DNA of 64,000 bases from CAYNJF01 sp964397555 (lineage in GTDB: Bacteria > Pseudomonadota > Gammaproteobacteria > Berkiellales > Berkiellaceae): positions 1 to 64,000 of the forward strand of contig CAYNJF010000007.1 of the NCBI GenBank assembly GCA_964397555.1. Reading direction: 5' to 3'. A model generated the notes under the pieces. That model had not been told where the DNA came from. It saw only the letters and a list, made by a program, of their open reading frames with translations, and ran no database searches. A program made the position numbers and the translations under genes. Shown here in pieces: positions 8,617 to 17,439 of this stretch. How positions within the stretch are numbered: position 1 is the stretch's first letter; every line of letters starts with the position of its first letter.

Positions 8617-9669
8617 ATGAAAACACTGGGGATTTTAGCAGCCACTCTTCTCATCAGCTCCCCCTCCTTTGCGATACCATTCTCACAACTCCCCCAGGAG
8701 ATCCAAGAGAAAACGAAATACTCGCTTCAAAGTTATTTGGGCAATGATTTAAGCTCATTTGATTTTGAGCCTCTTGATGGTGGTTTCTCTGGCACCCCGT
8801 TATACAAAATCACTGATGAAGAAAAGGTGATGGTCATGAGAGTGCTTTGCGATAATTTTGTCTGCAAAAGGCGCGTGGTCACCCTCTCCAATTTAGGCGC
8901 TGAATACACGCTCTCCCCGAAAGTGTATTTTCCATCGAACATGCTCACCCCAAGCTCGATTATGCTCAGTGACTATGTTGAGGGAACTAAGCCAAGCCTT
9001 GAAACCTTTGATGATTATCAGCACCTTTTGGCCAAACGATTAAGAAAAATGCATGATACTGACATTAAAGGCTTACCCATCGCTAAAGATTCGTTTAGAA
9101 AAATTGACCACTATTTAGGCCAAAGCGCTCAAGCTCAACTTTTTGCGCCTGAATTGGCTTTGATTGACCGAATACAAACCAGCATTCTACGAGCAAGTCC
9201 TGAATACACCATGACGCATATGGATTTAAACCTTAACAACATCATCCAACAAGGAGATAGCTTTCAGTTTATCGATTGGGCCGATGGTGGATTGGGAGAC
9301 CCCATGGCCGACATTGCCACGTTAACCGTGGAGTTTGGGTTAACGGATGATGAAGCCATTGACTTTCTTACCAACTACCTGAGAAAAGCGCCCAACGCGG
9401 CTCAAGAAGCCCATCTTATGCTGCTTAGACGGGTGAAATATTTTGATTTGGTCGCCTTTGCCCTAATGCAAATTAATCAAAGCGGACATACCTACGTATC
9501 TAATGAGGACCCAAATACCTTCAAACTGATGGTCCAAGACATCCATGCTGGACGGATGGTCTTAGAGGAGCCCAGTGACTGGACAGAGGTGTTGGATACG
9601 GCGTTAAATGAGTTTAGAAAGAACCCTGAACAATACGTTGTTTGGATGCAAGAGCTCTTGTACCAGTAA
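8617..9669 (+). CDS. Aminoglycoside/choline-kinase-like phosphotransferase with a Sec signal peptide
   Basis: A 350-residue protein. Residues 1-19 are a clear signal peptide (MKTLGILAATLLISSPSFA) with an A-X-A-like cleavage site. The mature part has the APH/choline kinase fold: the catalytic loop HMDLNLNNI (His201, Asp203, Asn208) and the metal-binding FIDWADGGLGDP with Asp220. An N-lobe Lys/Arg region lies near 70-85. Such kinases phosphorylate small molecules such as choline, ethanolamine, sugars or drugs, using ATP or GTP. The periplasm lacks ATP, so an exported member should act outside the bacterium, perhaps on host metabolites. That is inference. Two Cys (78, 83) in the N-lobe could form a disulfide. 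The gene stands alone. Confidence 0.8.
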   Translation: MKTLGILAATLLISSPSFAIPFSQLPQEIQEKTKYSLQSYLGNDLSSFDFEPLDGGFSGTPLYKITDEEKVMVMRVLCDNFVCKRRVVTLSNLGAEYTLSPKVYFPSNMLTPSSIMLSDYVEGTKPSLETFDDYQHLLAKRLRKMHDTDIKGLPIAKDSFRKIDHYLGQSAQAQLFAPELALIDRIQTSILRASPEYTMTHMDLNLNNIIQQGDSFQFIDWADGGLGDPMADIATLTVEFGLTDDEAIDFLTNYLRKAPNAAQEAHLMLLRRVKYFDLVAFALMQINQSGHTYVSNEDPNTFKLMVQDIHAGRMVLEEPSDWTEVLDTALNEFRKNPEQYVVWMQELLYQ

Positions 9670-10022
9670 GCTTAAATCGTTTGGCTGAGCACCTCTTGCG
9701 CAGCCAGATGCTCATCAATTCACGACCGCCATTTTGCGCAAGAATATAGATGGCTATTCAATCTCTTGTAGTCACACTGATACAACAATCAACGTTCATT
9801 TCAGCTTGCCCCAGAAAAGAAAAACATAAAAAAAACAGTAAAAATTGGATAGGTAGGCTACTCATGTACACCCGAAAATTCAACACTAGAATGATAATCG
9901 ACCATTCATCTAGCCAAACCTACGGGTGAGCGGAATGTTAAGATTTAGAGGTTGTTAAGAGGTCATAATAGCGATAAAGTCAGTTAAGTAGTACTTTAAA
10001 ATCATAACTAGGAGTGTGGTTT
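9670..10022. other. 353-base intergenic region, no gene found
   Basis: Lies between two plus-strand genes. It holds two near-palindromic TTGCGCA words (9709 and 9735 areas), an inverted repeat TGAGCA-N18-TGCTCA near 9694 and an A-rich stretch near 9820-9850. I see no convincing promoter hexamer pair and no RNA gene. Confidence 0.5.
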
Positions 10023-11243
10023 ATGACAAACGTAACCTTAACCGAAACGCAACGCCAACGTTTGAATCTATATGCTGAGCTTTTAAGTGATCTCGTGATC
10101 AACAAAGCTATGATCGAATCTGCTCGAAATGACAAGGGTAAGTCGAACCTCGTCGAACTAAAACAACACCAATCAAAAATAATTCACTCCATTAAAGAGC
10201 TTGCTGGCTTTGGTCAAAGTAAACGAAAAAAAGATGCGATATTTAACCTAACCCAAATGTTGGTAATGGGTGACTTCGAGCAAGCCAAAATACTCGCAAA
10301 AGACTATTATCGTGAACATATAAGTTTTAATCAGCTTGACGCTGAATTTTTTGCAATAGCATCAAAAGAGGCGAAAAAGGCCATACAGAGGACTGCCTCA
10401 AGCTACGGATATGGACAATCTAGTTACTCTCAATCGATGGATAGTCATAATAAAAGTAGACTTCAATTTAATAGCTTAGTTGAAACATTAATTTTTCAAT
10501 CAACGCTTCGAAATACTTTAGAGTCTACAAAAGAGAAGATTCCTCATGAGCTTTTCAATGCAATCATTAATTTGGATTTTATTGATGCACGTATGACCAT
10601 AGGCTTTGAAGAGATTTTAGAAGCAAACTTCAAAAATCCAACTGAAGCAGATTTTCGGCGGATCATGACACAATTCGTTCAAGATATTGTCCAAAACAAC
10701 CATTTGTTACTGACTAAGCTAATTGAAGTAAATCGCTCGCAACAAGGCCCCCATTATGATGTGAATCAAATCATCATAACGGGAATCAAAGCAAGCCTGG
10801 ATAATGCTGATAACTTATCCACCTTAAGCCAAAATTCTAAGGCACCTTTATCGGTGGTGTTTGACAACGCATTACCAAACAAGGCTCAAACAGACTTTGG
10901 TAAAGAGGTTTGCCAAGATCTTCTAAATGGCTTGGCAAAAGATGTCGCCTTAAAGCTTTATGAAAGAAAAGATAACCGTGTGCTATTTAGTACGGGTGAC
11001 CTAAAAGCTATGCGAGTTGCTCTTAAAATTGGAAGAGAGCGAAACATCGCTTATGCTGACGAGGTTAAATTTAGAGGGGCCGCCTCATCTACCGAGCAGG
11101 CAAAAATAATGCGTGACCAGTTTGAAGAAGAAGTGCGGTTTTTTCAAAAAACATGCCGAGATTATCAACTTAAAAAACCATTAGCGAAGGTAGAAAAGAC
11201 CAACACATTTAAAGGGTACAACCCTTACTCTAGCTACACTTAA
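10023..11243 (+). CDS. Predicted helical protein, function unknown
   Basis: A 406-residue protein without signal peptide or membrane segment. The frame is open from a GTG at 10014, but the AGGAG at 10010-10014 overlaps that codon and lies eight bases before the ATG at 10023, so I use the ATG. The sequence is mostly helical, with many Lys, Glu and Asn. A Tyr/Ser/Gly/Gln-rich break (SSYGYGQSSYSQS) lies near residue 120, and the C terminus is aromatic and polar (KGYNPYSSYT). No known domain is recognisable. It is a stand-alone gene with its own terminator in an accessory block, which fits an effector or other lineage-specific protein. Confidence 0.65.
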   Translation: MTNVTLTETQRQRLNLYAELLSDLVINKAMIESARNDKGKSNLVELKQHQSKIIHSIKELAGFGQSKRKKDAIFNLTQMLVMGDFEQAKILAKDYYREHISFNQLDAEFFAIASKEAKKAIQRTASSYGYGQSSYSQSMDSHNKSRLQFNSLVETLIFQSTLRNTLESTKEKIPHELFNAIINLDFIDARMTIGFEEILEANFKNPTEADFRRIMTQFVQDIVQNNHLLLTKLIEVNRSQQGPHYDVNQIIITGIKASLDNADNLSTLSQNSKAPLSVVFDNALPNKAQTDFGKEVCQDLLNGLAKDVALKLYERKDNRVLFSTGDLKAMRVALKIGRERNIAYADEVKFRGAASSTEQAKIMRDQFEEEVRFFQKTCRDYQLKKPLAKVEKTNTFKGYNPYSSYT

Positions 11244-11267
11244 TGGTGATCAAAAAAAACAATGATT

Positions 11268-11301
11268 AAGGAGTGAGATTCTGTAAACTCACTTCCTTTT
11301 T
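11268..11301 (+). terminator. Imperfect intrinsic terminator
   Basis: AAGGAGTGAG pairs with CTCACTTCCTT with one bulged base across a nine-to-ten-base loop, followed by TTTTT. It ends the plus-strand gene at 11243 and could also serve the converging gene. Confidence 0.7.
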
Positions 11302-11325
11302 ATCAATGCGACACAATCAAAACGC

Positions 11326-14300
11326 TTAGCTTAGCGCCTCATGAGTTGCCATAAGGGTAATCACGTCTAAAGCTGTGCTCTGTCCTACTTGTAAAGAGTA
11401 TTGATAGCTCAAAGATGTTCCAAGCCCAACATCTCCAAAGGTGTGGGTTTGACCGTCGAGTTCAAGCTCACCTAAACCATAAATGACATTGCCCTCGCTC
11501 ATGGTTAACACATCGGAAGATGTGAGCGTGATTTGGGTTAGCTTAGCCTCAGCAAGGGTTTGATACTCACCTTCTTCGGTAAGACCGTTTTCATTTTTAT
11601 CCTGCCATACGCCAAATGCGTCGTAAGCATCATCGTTTGCGTTGAAAAAACCATCCTGGTTACTATCAAAGGCTAAGATAAGACCTTCTAAGTCGGTTTT
11701 TGCAAGCTCATGATAGCCAGAAAGCTCGATTTCCTCGATGCCGGAGTAAAGCCCATCTGAGTTTGCATCGTACATTAATAGGGCATCATCCCCTGATACC
11801 CAACCAAGGTTATAATTTTCATGGCCTATGATAGCGCTCACGTTCGATTGCGAGGCTGCGATAAGCTCCACCCCATCACCATCTAAATCAATGACAATTG
11901 GAGCCACAACAAGGATGTTTTCAACTTGAGGGGCTTCATAGGCACCAGGATCTGAACCAGTAGCGCCATTGCCATTGCCATCTTGAAAGCGGTCTAGGCC
12001 TCTTTGGTCTTGGGTGGCTGATGAGAATATCGCAAAATCAAGCGCAATGGCGTCGTCTTCTAGGGCATGGGTCAACGTGGGGCCCCCATTGTCTTGTAAG
12101 GCGTCATCGAGTCCCGGATCAACAGGTGCATCGTCGGTTCCGACACGATCATAATTCGGGCTCCCTGTGATAAGGCTCTCAGGATCAAGCCCACCATCAA
12201 CCACGTAATATAGATTAGCCGTTCCGGTTAAAGAGCCATAAATTGAACCACCCAGCGATACAAAAGCTGAATTAGCACCAGCGGCGCTTTGCACATCATC
12301 GTCTAGGAAGTTCTCGGCGATGATGTTATTGAGACTTATGATGCTAGGGCTATTGCTGGTTATCACATTGGCCGTAACCATCCCTTGACCATCGAGACGG
12401 CTGAATCCACCATTATCCAGATCACCTATCCAAATACCACTTCCGCCTTTGGTTTGTTCATTGCCAGCGATGTTTTGAGTAATTGTCGTGTGATCCATAA
12501 ACTGGATGGGGGCATCTGGGCCAAAGTTGGGTATTAAGTCATCCGTCAACAAAACATCTTGTGGATATATAAAGGAGGATATAGGGCCATCGATACCGGT
12601 TAAAAAATTGGTTAGGTCGTCGTTGATTTGAAAACCACCACCTAAGTCATCAAACCCCAACGAAAAATCACCCAAGCTAAATGGATCTCCTCCCGGGACA
12701 AAGAAATCGTCATTTTCACTAAAACCATCAAGAAAATCGAACGTTAAGCCGCCACCAAAACTGAAGTCATCGAAACCAAGCGTATCACCGCCAAAACCAC
12801 CACCGCCAAAGTCGTCAAAATCAATCGTACCCCCACCTGAGCTGCCACCTCCCCCAACATCATCGATGGCATCAGGATCGACGACAGAAAATGCCGCAAA
12901 AGCGCCTGGTGTGAAAAAACCATCGTCTCCCCCACCAGTTAAGATCCCATCATTTCCACCGTCTAGATCAAAGTCTACAAGCGTATCCGACTCTCTTGAT
13001 TGGATGAAAATACCGCCTCCACGACCTGCGCTATCCACCCCTCCAGCTTGGTTAGAAGAAATGGTTGAGTTGGTTAGACGTTGAATTTGCGCACCATCTC
13101 CAATGTAAATACCACCCCCATCCATCGAGGCCGTATTGCGACCTATTGTTGATTGGGCAATAAGCGTAGCTGATGCATCCACCAGATAAAGCCCACCCCC
13201 ATATTCACTAGTGTTATCCAGTAATGAGGAGGCGTTCAATTGTTCAAGCGTTGAGCCCTGCACATAAATACCACCACCGAGCTGTGAGCTGTTCATGCTC
13301 AAGGTGACCTCATCGAGAGACAGTTGGGCTTTATTATAAGCGAGGATCCCTCCACCCATGGGGCCTACGTTTTCGCTTATTAGGGTCTCAGTCACAGAAA
13401 GTCTGGCGCCGCCTAAACTTATCCCCCCACCGCCTAGGACCTGCTGCTCATATCCCTGTGCTCCCTCATCATAGGAGGACACCGTATTGTTTGAAATGAC
13501 TGAGCCTGTGATGAGGTTGTCCATGTTAGCATCTTGAACCCCAATGTATAAACCTGCGCCCTCAACCCTTGCCGAATTATCCATGATGCTTGTGTCGTGG
13601 ATCATAACCTGACCGTTGGCGTAGATGGCCCCACCCTCAACGGCATCGTTATCGTTCAAACAACTATCGTTTACGATCAACTGAGTGCCCGACTCCGTTC
13701 GAATGGCACCGCCCCAGCCACTCTGCGCGACACTATCGTAAGCGCCATCTTGACCGTCTTGGGGGTAACCTTCCATGAGGACATTAGACACATCGCCTCC
13801 GGTGAGTTGAACCTTGTCTAAAATCAGCGTGCCGGAATGAAGCTCAAAATGTCGATTGCCTTGGAAAACACCGTTCTCAACCTCTTGTTCTTCACTTTGC
13901 GATTGAGAGCTTGCATCTAACACCGAACGATCGCATCCACACCCTAGGATGGTCAGGGTATCATTTTCGCCTAACCAAAGATCTAAATCTGCGTTTTCAT
14001 CGGATTCATCTAGACCCATGTCCCATTGAATCGTGTTATCACCAATAAAGATGACGATGTCATCCGAAGTTTCGTTATCGGCCATGCTGTTGGCAGTCTC
14101 AATCGCATCACGAAGCTGTTCCATGTTGGTCACAATCAAGGCGCCCTCTGGAGCAACGCAATTTTGTTGAGCATCTGTTTCGATTGGAAGTCCTTGCTCG
14201 GGTACTTCTTCAGTAGATACATCAAAAAAAACAATAAACTCATCGGGTGATTCTGGATTATAGTCGGCGGGAATAATATCCACTGGGCTGGTATCTGGAG

Positions 14301-14637
14301 ATTCAATCGGGGTGCCAAATAGAATGGGGGTTGGCATATCTACCCCACCTTCGTTTCCATTCATGCTAGTCGTTAGGGTCGTGGTTGATTGTGGCGAATT
14401 GGGATCACTCAGTTCACTGGGAGATTCACTACTTTGTGTGGACGGCGACTGAGTCTGACCTGAGGGCTGCTCATCCTCGCTGGGCAATCCCGTATCATTG
14501 GATAGTTGAACCTTATGTAAATTGGCATCAAAGTATTCGGATAAGGTGGGATCTTCGCCACTTCCCCCAAGCACCTCACTTTGTTGTATACGCCCTAACT
14601 GCGCTGATTCAATGAATGATGGCTTCTTTACTTTCAT
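11326..14637 (-). CDS. Large beta-helix (Pmp-like) protein with C-terminal calcium-binding repeats, probably secreted
   Basis: An 1103-residue acidic protein. Residues 1-150 are Ser/Pro/Thr-rich. From about 165 to 560 many short repeats of the type GGAIY...I.DNSA..GAGLY indicate a right-handed beta-helix, as in polymorphic outer-membrane proteins and adhesins. A Gly/Asp/Phe-rich linker (about 560-690) follows. Then comes a second beta-helix end with NGGPTLTHAL and QRGLDRF...GAYE, a choice-of-anchor type motif. The C-terminal 200 residues hold DLDGDGVEL, YDANSDGLYSGIEE, DSNQDGFFNANDD and DKNENGLTEEGE, EF-hand-like calcium loops typical of type I secreted proteins. There is no Sec signal peptide, which also favours type I secretion. 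No transporter genes are nearby. Likely an adhesin or surface protein. Confidence 0.75.
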   Translation of the reverse strand: MKVKKPSFIESAQLGRIQQSEVLGGSGEDPTLSEYFDANLHKVQLSNDTGLPSEDEQPSGQTQSPSTQSSESPSELSDPNSPQSTTTLTTSMNGNEGGVDMPTPILFGTPIESPDTSPVDIIPADYNPESPDEFIVFFDVSTEEVPEQGLPIETDAQQNCVAPEGALIVTNMEQLRDAIETANSMADNETSDDIVIFIGDNTIQWDMGLDESDENADLDLWLGENDTLTILGCGCDRSVLDASSQSQSEEQEVENGVFQGNRHFELHSGTLILDKVQLTGGDVSNVLMEGYPQDGQDGAYDSVAQSGWGGAIRTESGTQLIVNDSCLNDNDAVEGGAIYANGQVMIHDTSIMDNSARVEGAGLYIGVQDANMDNLITGSVISNNTVSSYDEGAQGYEQQVLGGGGISLGGARLSVTETLISENVGPMGGGILAYNKAQLSLDEVTLSMNSSQLGGGIYVQGSTLEQLNASSLLDNTSEYGGGLYLVDASATLIAQSTIGRNTASMDGGGIYIGDGAQIQRLTNSTISSNQAGGVDSAGRGGGIFIQSRESDTLVDFDLDGGNDGILTGGGDDGFFTPGAFAAFSVVDPDAIDDVGGGGSSGGGTIDFDDFGGGGFGGDTLGFDDFSFGGGLTFDFLDGFSENDDFFVPGGDPFSLGDFSLGFDDLGGGFQINDDLTNFLTGIDGPISSFIYPQDVLLTDDLIPNFGPDAPIQFMDHTTITQNIAGNEQTKGGSGIWIGDLDNGGFSRLDGQGMVTANVITSNSPSIISLNNIIAENFLDDDVQSAAGANSAFVSLGGSIYGSLTGTANLYYVVDGGLDPESLITGSPNYDRVGTDDAPVDPGLDDALQDNGGPTLTHALEDDAIALDFAIFSSATQDQRGLDRFQDGNGNGATGSDPGAYEAPQVENILVVAPIVIDLDGDGVELIAASQSNVSAIIGHENYNLGWVSGDDALLMYDANSDGLYSGIEEIELSGYHELAKTDLEGLILAFDSNQDGFFNANDDAYDAFGVWQDKNENGLTEEGEYQTLAEAKLTQITLTSSDVLTMSEGNVIYGLGELELDGQTHTFGDVGLGTSLSYQYSLQVGQSTALDVITLMATHEALS

Positions 14638-14813
14638 AATAATTCCGGTGTCTACTTCCCTTTATTATTATGAAACGAACCCCAAAGCCCCCCAATTGTA
14701 CGAAAGTACTAAGCATCGCTTTATCAAGGTTTTGATTTGGTTTTATCCTTGGATATTCAACGATTTATTGTTACATGTCGCCCACGAGTATCTAGGATGA
14801 TAAGAATGAGTTT

Positions 14814-15386
14814 TTAATCTTTTCGGGCAAAATAAGGCCTTGGTCTTTTCGAGGCTTCTTTGGATTCAGGCTTGGGAAGGTACTCGTTTAAAGCACTTTG
14901 GCTTAAGTCAACTGGGGGCTCATATTCATGAGCTTGCTCAAACGAGTGATGAGCTTGAGATGGTTCATCGGTTTGACCATGAATAACGATCACCGAAGGT
15001 TTATAACGTGTTTTTTGAGCTTCAATAACCGGATAGAATTCGTACTTACCCGGCATTTGAGTTTGGAACACCCATTGAACTTTTGAATGCGGTGGGATTG
15101 ATATGCTTTCGAAGGTCACAGATCCGCTGCCTTGAATGTACTGGGTGATGATTCCGTCGGCTAAGGTTTGAGAGACAAACTGACAATGAAACGCATGAGG
15201 ATTTTCAATAACAAAAAGCACATCTTGATCGGACTCGAGCTCTATTTTAGACGGCTCAAAAAAAACGTGTTGAGCATCGCCTTTGACTTGGATATCGATG
15301 AGCTCAGGGATGGCATGAGCACTGAGCGCCAAGCACCCCAAACTCAAAAGACTTAGCCCTTTTTTGGATGTTGTCCAACGATTCAT
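14814..15386 (-). CDS. Exported cupredoxin-like protein, unknown
   Basis: A 190-residue precursor. The ATG at 15386 has AAGGA seven bases upstream, while the open frame further up lacks this. Residues 1-25 are a signal peptide ending AHA. The mature N-terminal domain (about 30-130) is a beta-sandwich of the cupredoxin type: hydrophobic strands, ENPHAFHCQF, then a PGKYEFYP turn. The classical blue-copper ligand set (His, Cys, His, Met in order) is not complete, so copper binding is doubtful. The C-terminal 60 residues are His/Glu/Pro-rich and disordered. The gene lies upstream of the NTT translocase terminator and is probably transcribed alone. Confidence 0.6.
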   Translation of the reverse strand: MNRWTTSKKGLSLLSLGCLALSAHAIPELIDIQVKGDAQHVFFEPSKIELESDQDVLFVIENPHAFHCQFVSQTLADGIITQYIQGSGSVTFESISIPPHSKVQWVFQTQMPGKYEFYPVIEAQKTRYKPSVIVIHGQTDEPSQAHHSFEQAHEYEPPVDLSQSALNEYLPKPESKEASKRPRPYFARKD

Positions 15387-15431
15387 AATGCATTCCTTCT
15401 GATATGAACGCAGACAGTGTAACTGATCTAT

Positions 15432-15460
15432 CAAAAAAAAAGGACCCGAAGGTCCTTTTT
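15432..15460 (-). terminator. Strong intrinsic terminator after the translocase gene
   Basis: On the minus strand, AAAAAGGACC, a TTCG tetraloop and GGTCC are followed by nine T, directly after the TAA stop. The A-run on the other side lets it work in both directions. Confidence 0.95.
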
Positions 15461-17080
15461 TTAGGTTGAAAGCGCAGGCTTTCTTCTTATGACGGGCTGA
15501 GGTTTATCCTCACTGACAGCTTTCTCGTTCGTTGAATCAGCCGGTTCACTCTCGTTTTGAGTGATTTCAGCGAATGATTTACCGAGCAAGCGCACCGCCC
15601 CCATCCAGGCCCCAATGATGACAAGCAAGATGCCGGCAACATACGGTGCTGTGATGGCAAAGGATGAGAAGATGATCAACAAGCCCTGATGAATCACAGA
15701 ACCACCAGATTTACCAAGGCGGTTACATACCCCATCAATCGCGGCTTTACCTTTGATTTTGCACTCTGTGGATAGAGGCACAAACGCCATTTCTTTGGTG
15801 GCATCAAATACGGTGTATTTGGCCCCTCTGGAAAGCACGTTTTGGAAAGCGCCCACAAACACAATCAAAGACAATGGCGTCATGCCCATAATCATCATAT
15901 GCCCCATTTCAAGGTAGCTTCTTGAGAACAGAAGCCCAAAGAAAAGGACGCTGGTGATTAACAACACGAATGGTGTAATCAGAGCGGTAAAGGTCCAGCC
16001 GCAACGTCGAATGGCATTGCCTGAGACAAATAAAGCACTGATGGTAGCAATCACACCCACCCAAGTGGAGACTTGGTTTGTGTACAAGTTGTAGTCCGAT
16101 GGTGATGGATACAAGATGCGGATTTGATCTTTCCACAACACTTCACACAAATTGATGGTGATGTTGTAGCCAATCACGATGATCGCAATGTAGAGAAGAT
16201 AAGGCGACTTTAAAAGATGCGCAAAACTGTCTTTTAAAGATAACTTCCCTTTAAGCGCTTTTTCTTCACGAGCTGTTTTCGTGCAGATAAAGCGTTCATC
16301 AGTCAACACGTTTTTGTTAATCCAGTAGAACAACACGAGGGTTGCGATACCGCCCAACAGAACCAAGGCCACAAGCATGAACAACGATTGCTCCCAAGGC
16401 GTATTACCAAAGGGTAAATCGGGGTTAAAGGCCTTTCTTGAAAGGTAGACAGATACCTGACCGGAGATGATTCCAGAGATATTTGCCCCTAAACCGAATA
16501 AGCCGTAAAAGCGCTTGGCTTCGTCTAGTTTGGTGATTTGGTTCACAAAGCCCCAAAACAGAACGATAAGGATGATGTTGCCCCAAAGCTCTGACATCAC
16601 GTAAAAAAGCGTGAAGGTCCAATTTTGGAACATCGTAATCATGCCTTTGAAGCCACCGGGTAAGATTTCTCGTAGGTACTCAGCCGAAGCATTAAAATGC
16701 AATGACTCATGATTCGGGAACAAATAGAAGACAAATAAAGCAAAATAGAGAAGGAAAAAGGACATTAAAAGATAGAACACACGCTCTTTTGACATCCTGT
16801 TGGATAACCAGGTGAAGACAAACGTCATCAACACGGCCCCAGGGAACATAGCCCATACTTTGATGAAGGGGATAACCTCCGCCCCAGAATTTTTGGCGGT
16901 GACCACCAAAGTATCTTTCATCGTCCGTAATATATTGTAATCAAAGGAGATAAAGAAAAACATCATCAACATGGGGATGAATTTCTTATGCTCATGGTTA
17001 TGAATTGGCCAAATTAAATTGCGTACGGCACCTAAAGGCTTGGCAGATTGCTCTGACTTGGTTTGAGTGTCGCTTAACAC
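15461..17080 (-). CDS. tlc: ATP/ADP translocase, NTT (Tlc) family
   Basis: A 539-residue inner-membrane carrier with about 12 transmembrane helices. The family is found mainly in obligate or facultative intracellular bacteria (Rickettsia, Chlamydia) and plastids, and exchanges host ATP for bacterial ADP or imports other nucleotides. Diagnostic stretches are FDYNILRTMKDTLVVTAK near residue 50, SELWGNIIL near 165, and DEAKRFYGLFGLGANISG near 190. Substrate type (ATP/ADP exchange or general NTP uptake) cannot be read from sequence by eye. The start is a GTG with GGGGG five bases upstream. A strong terminator follows. The BrnQ-type gene lies upstream on the same strand, 359 bases away. This gene is the clearest sign of life inside a eukaryotic cell. 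Confidence 0.95.
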   Translation of the reverse strand: MLSDTQTKSEQSAKPLGAVRNLIWPIHNHEHKKFIPMLMMFFFISFDYNILRTMKDTLVVTAKNSGAEVIPFIKVWAMFPGAVLMTFVFTWLSNRMSKERVFYLLMSFFLLYFALFVFYLFPNHESLHFNASAEYLREILPGGFKGMITMFQNWTFTLFYVMSELWGNIILIVLFWGFVNQITKLDEAKRFYGLFGLGANISGIISGQVSVYLSRKAFNPDLPFGNTPWEQSLFMLVALVLLGGIATLVLFYWINKNVLTDERFICTKTAREEKALKGKLSLKDSFAHLLKSPYLLYIAIIVIGYNITINLCEVLWKDQIRILYPSPSDYNLYTNQVSTWVGVIATISALFVSGNAIRRCGWTFTALITPFVLLITSVLFFGLLFSRSYLEMGHMMIMGMTPLSLIVFVGAFQNVLSRGAKYTVFDATKEMAFVPLSTECKIKGKAAIDGVCNRLGKSGGSVIHQGLLIIFSSFAITAPYVAGILLVIIGAWMGAVRLLGKSFAEITQNESEPADSTNEKAVSEDKPQPVIRRKPALST

Positions 17081-17439
17081 AAAGGCCCCCTTTCAGTTAT
17101 CAAATTAGAAATACTCAACATGGACGCAAGGCACGAAGTCGATCGTTTCACTTGATTTACTCTCTTTGATGGAAGGTTAGGACAGGAAAAAAGTTTGGCG
17201 CAGGCACGCTTGAGTGGTCTGAGCGTGAATGCCCGAGACATGCTTGGAATGAAAAGCACCATGACTGCAAACAAGGTATAAGCCAATCGTTTATTACGAG
17301 TTGACGCGATTATAGCCGAAATGGCCAGATTCAAACAGTACAATTTGTCCCTCTAACTACATTTTTTAACATTTTCAGACAAGCGGCCGAGAAAAAACGT
17401 TAGTTAACAAGCTTACAAATGAGCATCTGGCCCTTCCTA
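17081..17439. other. 359-base intergenic region upstream of the translocase
   Basis: Must contain the translocase promoter, but no hexamer pair stands out. An open frame at 17074-17343 (minus, TTG start, 89 codons, hydrophobic N terminus) overlaps the translocase start by seven bases. I do not call it a gene, because it has a rare start and no recognisable protein features beyond one hydrophobic stretch. Confidence 0.4.

Noticed and set aside
14814..15386. Blue-copper protein
   Set aside because: The beta-sandwich pattern fits, but the ordered His-Cys-His-Met ligand set is not complete, so only cupredoxin-like is claimed.
17074..17343. 89-codon open frame upstream of the translocase with a hydrophobic N terminus
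   Set aside because: TTG start, overlap with the translocase start, no family features and an atypical Ser/Cys/Arg-rich second half. More likely chance in the leader region.
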